DNA of 14,589 nt, taken from Labilithrix sp. (GTDB lineage: Bacteria; Myxococcota; Polyangia; Polyangiales; Polyangiaceae). The position numbers and the translations under genes are program-made. Position 1 is the stretch's first letter, and each line of letters opens with the position of its first letter. The notes below the pieces were generated by a model. The model saw only the letters and a list, made by a program, of their open reading frames with translations, did no database searches and was not told where the DNA came from. The DNA is taken from contig JAQBQL010000163.1 of NCBI GenBank assembly GCA_028287035.1, positions 1 through 14,589 of the forward strand, in the 5' to 3' direction. Below, piece by piece: positions 14,050-14,589 of the stretch.

Positions 14050-14589
14050 CTACTGCGGCGCCGCCTTCTTCGGGCTGGCCTTCGCGTTCGAGGGGACGCC
14101 CGGGCCCGCGGTCGCGGTCGCGGTGGTCGTGGCCGCGGCGGCCGGCGCAGCCTGGCGCGACGCCTGGTAGCACGCGCCCGTCTCGTTCCGCGCCCGCGCC
14201 GCGGCGCTCGTGCCGGGATAGCGGCTCGAGACGGCGGCGAGCCGGCCGAGCGCAGCGTTGCAGCCGCTCATGTTCTTCACGCAGAGTGCTGCATAGAGGG
14301 CCGCGTCGGGGCTCGACCCCTTCAGCGCATCGAACGTGGTCAGCGCGTCGGCATAGCGGCCGTCGTCGTAGAGCGCCTTCGCCGTCGCGAACGACGAATC
14401 GCCGGCGCTGCCCTTCGACGCGGTGCTCGTCTCGGCCGCTGCTCCGCCGAGGACCGCGTCGTCGCCCGCGAGCGCGCGCGGGGCGCCCGGCGCCATCGCC
14501 GTCTTGGCGGCCGGCCGCGGCGGGGGCGGCGCGGGCGCGGAAGGCGCGAAGTCCATGTCCGCGGGCGCCGCGGCGCCGCGGGGCTTCGA
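14050..14589 (-). CDS. TPR-like protein, 5' truncated by window
   Basis: The C-terminal 179 residues or so are visible; the frame stays open to the window edge, and the ATG at 14556 is probably internal because residues before it continue the same Ala/Pro-rich composition. A Pro/Ala-rich disordered part leads to about two TPR-like helix pairs (ATAKALYDDGRYADALTTFD and then YAALCVKNMSGCNAALGRL), and an Ala/Thr/Pro-rich tail follows. In myxobacteria such regions often sit behind a zinc-finger/anti-sigma domain and a membrane helix, but none of that is in view, so I give no function. Confidence 0.7.
   Translation of the reverse strand, partial: SKPRGAAAPADMDFAPSAPAPPPPRPAAKTAMAPGAPRALAGDDAVLGGAAAETSTASKGSAGDSSFATAKALYDDGRYADALTTFDALKGSSPDAALYAALCVKNMSGCNAALGRLAAVSSRYPGTSAAARARNETGACYQASRQAAPAAAATTTATATAGPGVPSNAKASPKKAAPQ

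Overview
The window is very GC-rich and gene-dense, and its gene content fits a myxobacterium-like genome (Myxococcota, probably Polyangia). Pointers are a Hanks-type Ser/Thr kinase with a TPR-like region and a membrane tail, lipoproteins with Ala/Asp-rich spacers, a CxxCH lipoprotein, a MoxR/VWA pair and TPR proteins. This is an inference from gene content, not a phylogenetic placement. I call sixteen protein genes, two of them cut by the window edges. I see no rRNA, tRNA, CRISPR array, insertion sequence or phage gene, and no gene-free stretch over 300 bases.

Layout. 1-2963 (+): a 5'-truncated M23 peptidase, a TetR-family regulator overlapping it by ATGA, and a TPR protein. 2971-3513 (-): a small protein with two PARP-type zinc fingers. 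3654-6900 (+), divergent from it: a tight three-gene operon of MoxR-type AAA+ ATPase, VWA-like/zincin protein (DUF2201/COG3864 type) and a methyltransferase-fold protein with an altered catalytic motif. 8955-6744 (-): OmpA-like lipoprotein, three-CxxCH lipoprotein and DUF2127 membrane protein, the last running 157 bp antisense into the methyltransferase gene. 9046-10463 (+): integral membrane protein and membrane-anchored PHP phosphoesterase. 13056-10474 (-): a protein with a zincin-like but glutamate-lacking motif, then the Ser/Thr kinase. 13113-14042 (+): lipoprotein alpha/beta hydrolase. 14589-14050 (-): 3' part of a TPR-like protein.

The part most likely to be an undescribed system is 2971-6900. 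An ATP-driven MoxR motor is translationally coupled to a protein with both an intact HExxH site and an intact VWA MIDAS site, and then, 2 nt on, to a nucleic-acid-methyltransferase-like protein with SLPD in place of the catalytic S/D/N-P-P-Y/F. The divergent neighbour is a stand-alone double PARP-type zinc-finger protein, a domain known to recognise DNA breaks. The architecture resembles MoxR-VWA multi-component systems proposed to act in biological conflict or protein remodelling, but the third gene and the zinc-finger partner look unusual. The functional link is inference.

The rest looks like ordinary myxobacterial chromosome: cell-envelope proteins, signalling, and convergent pairs packed within 10 bp or overlapping.
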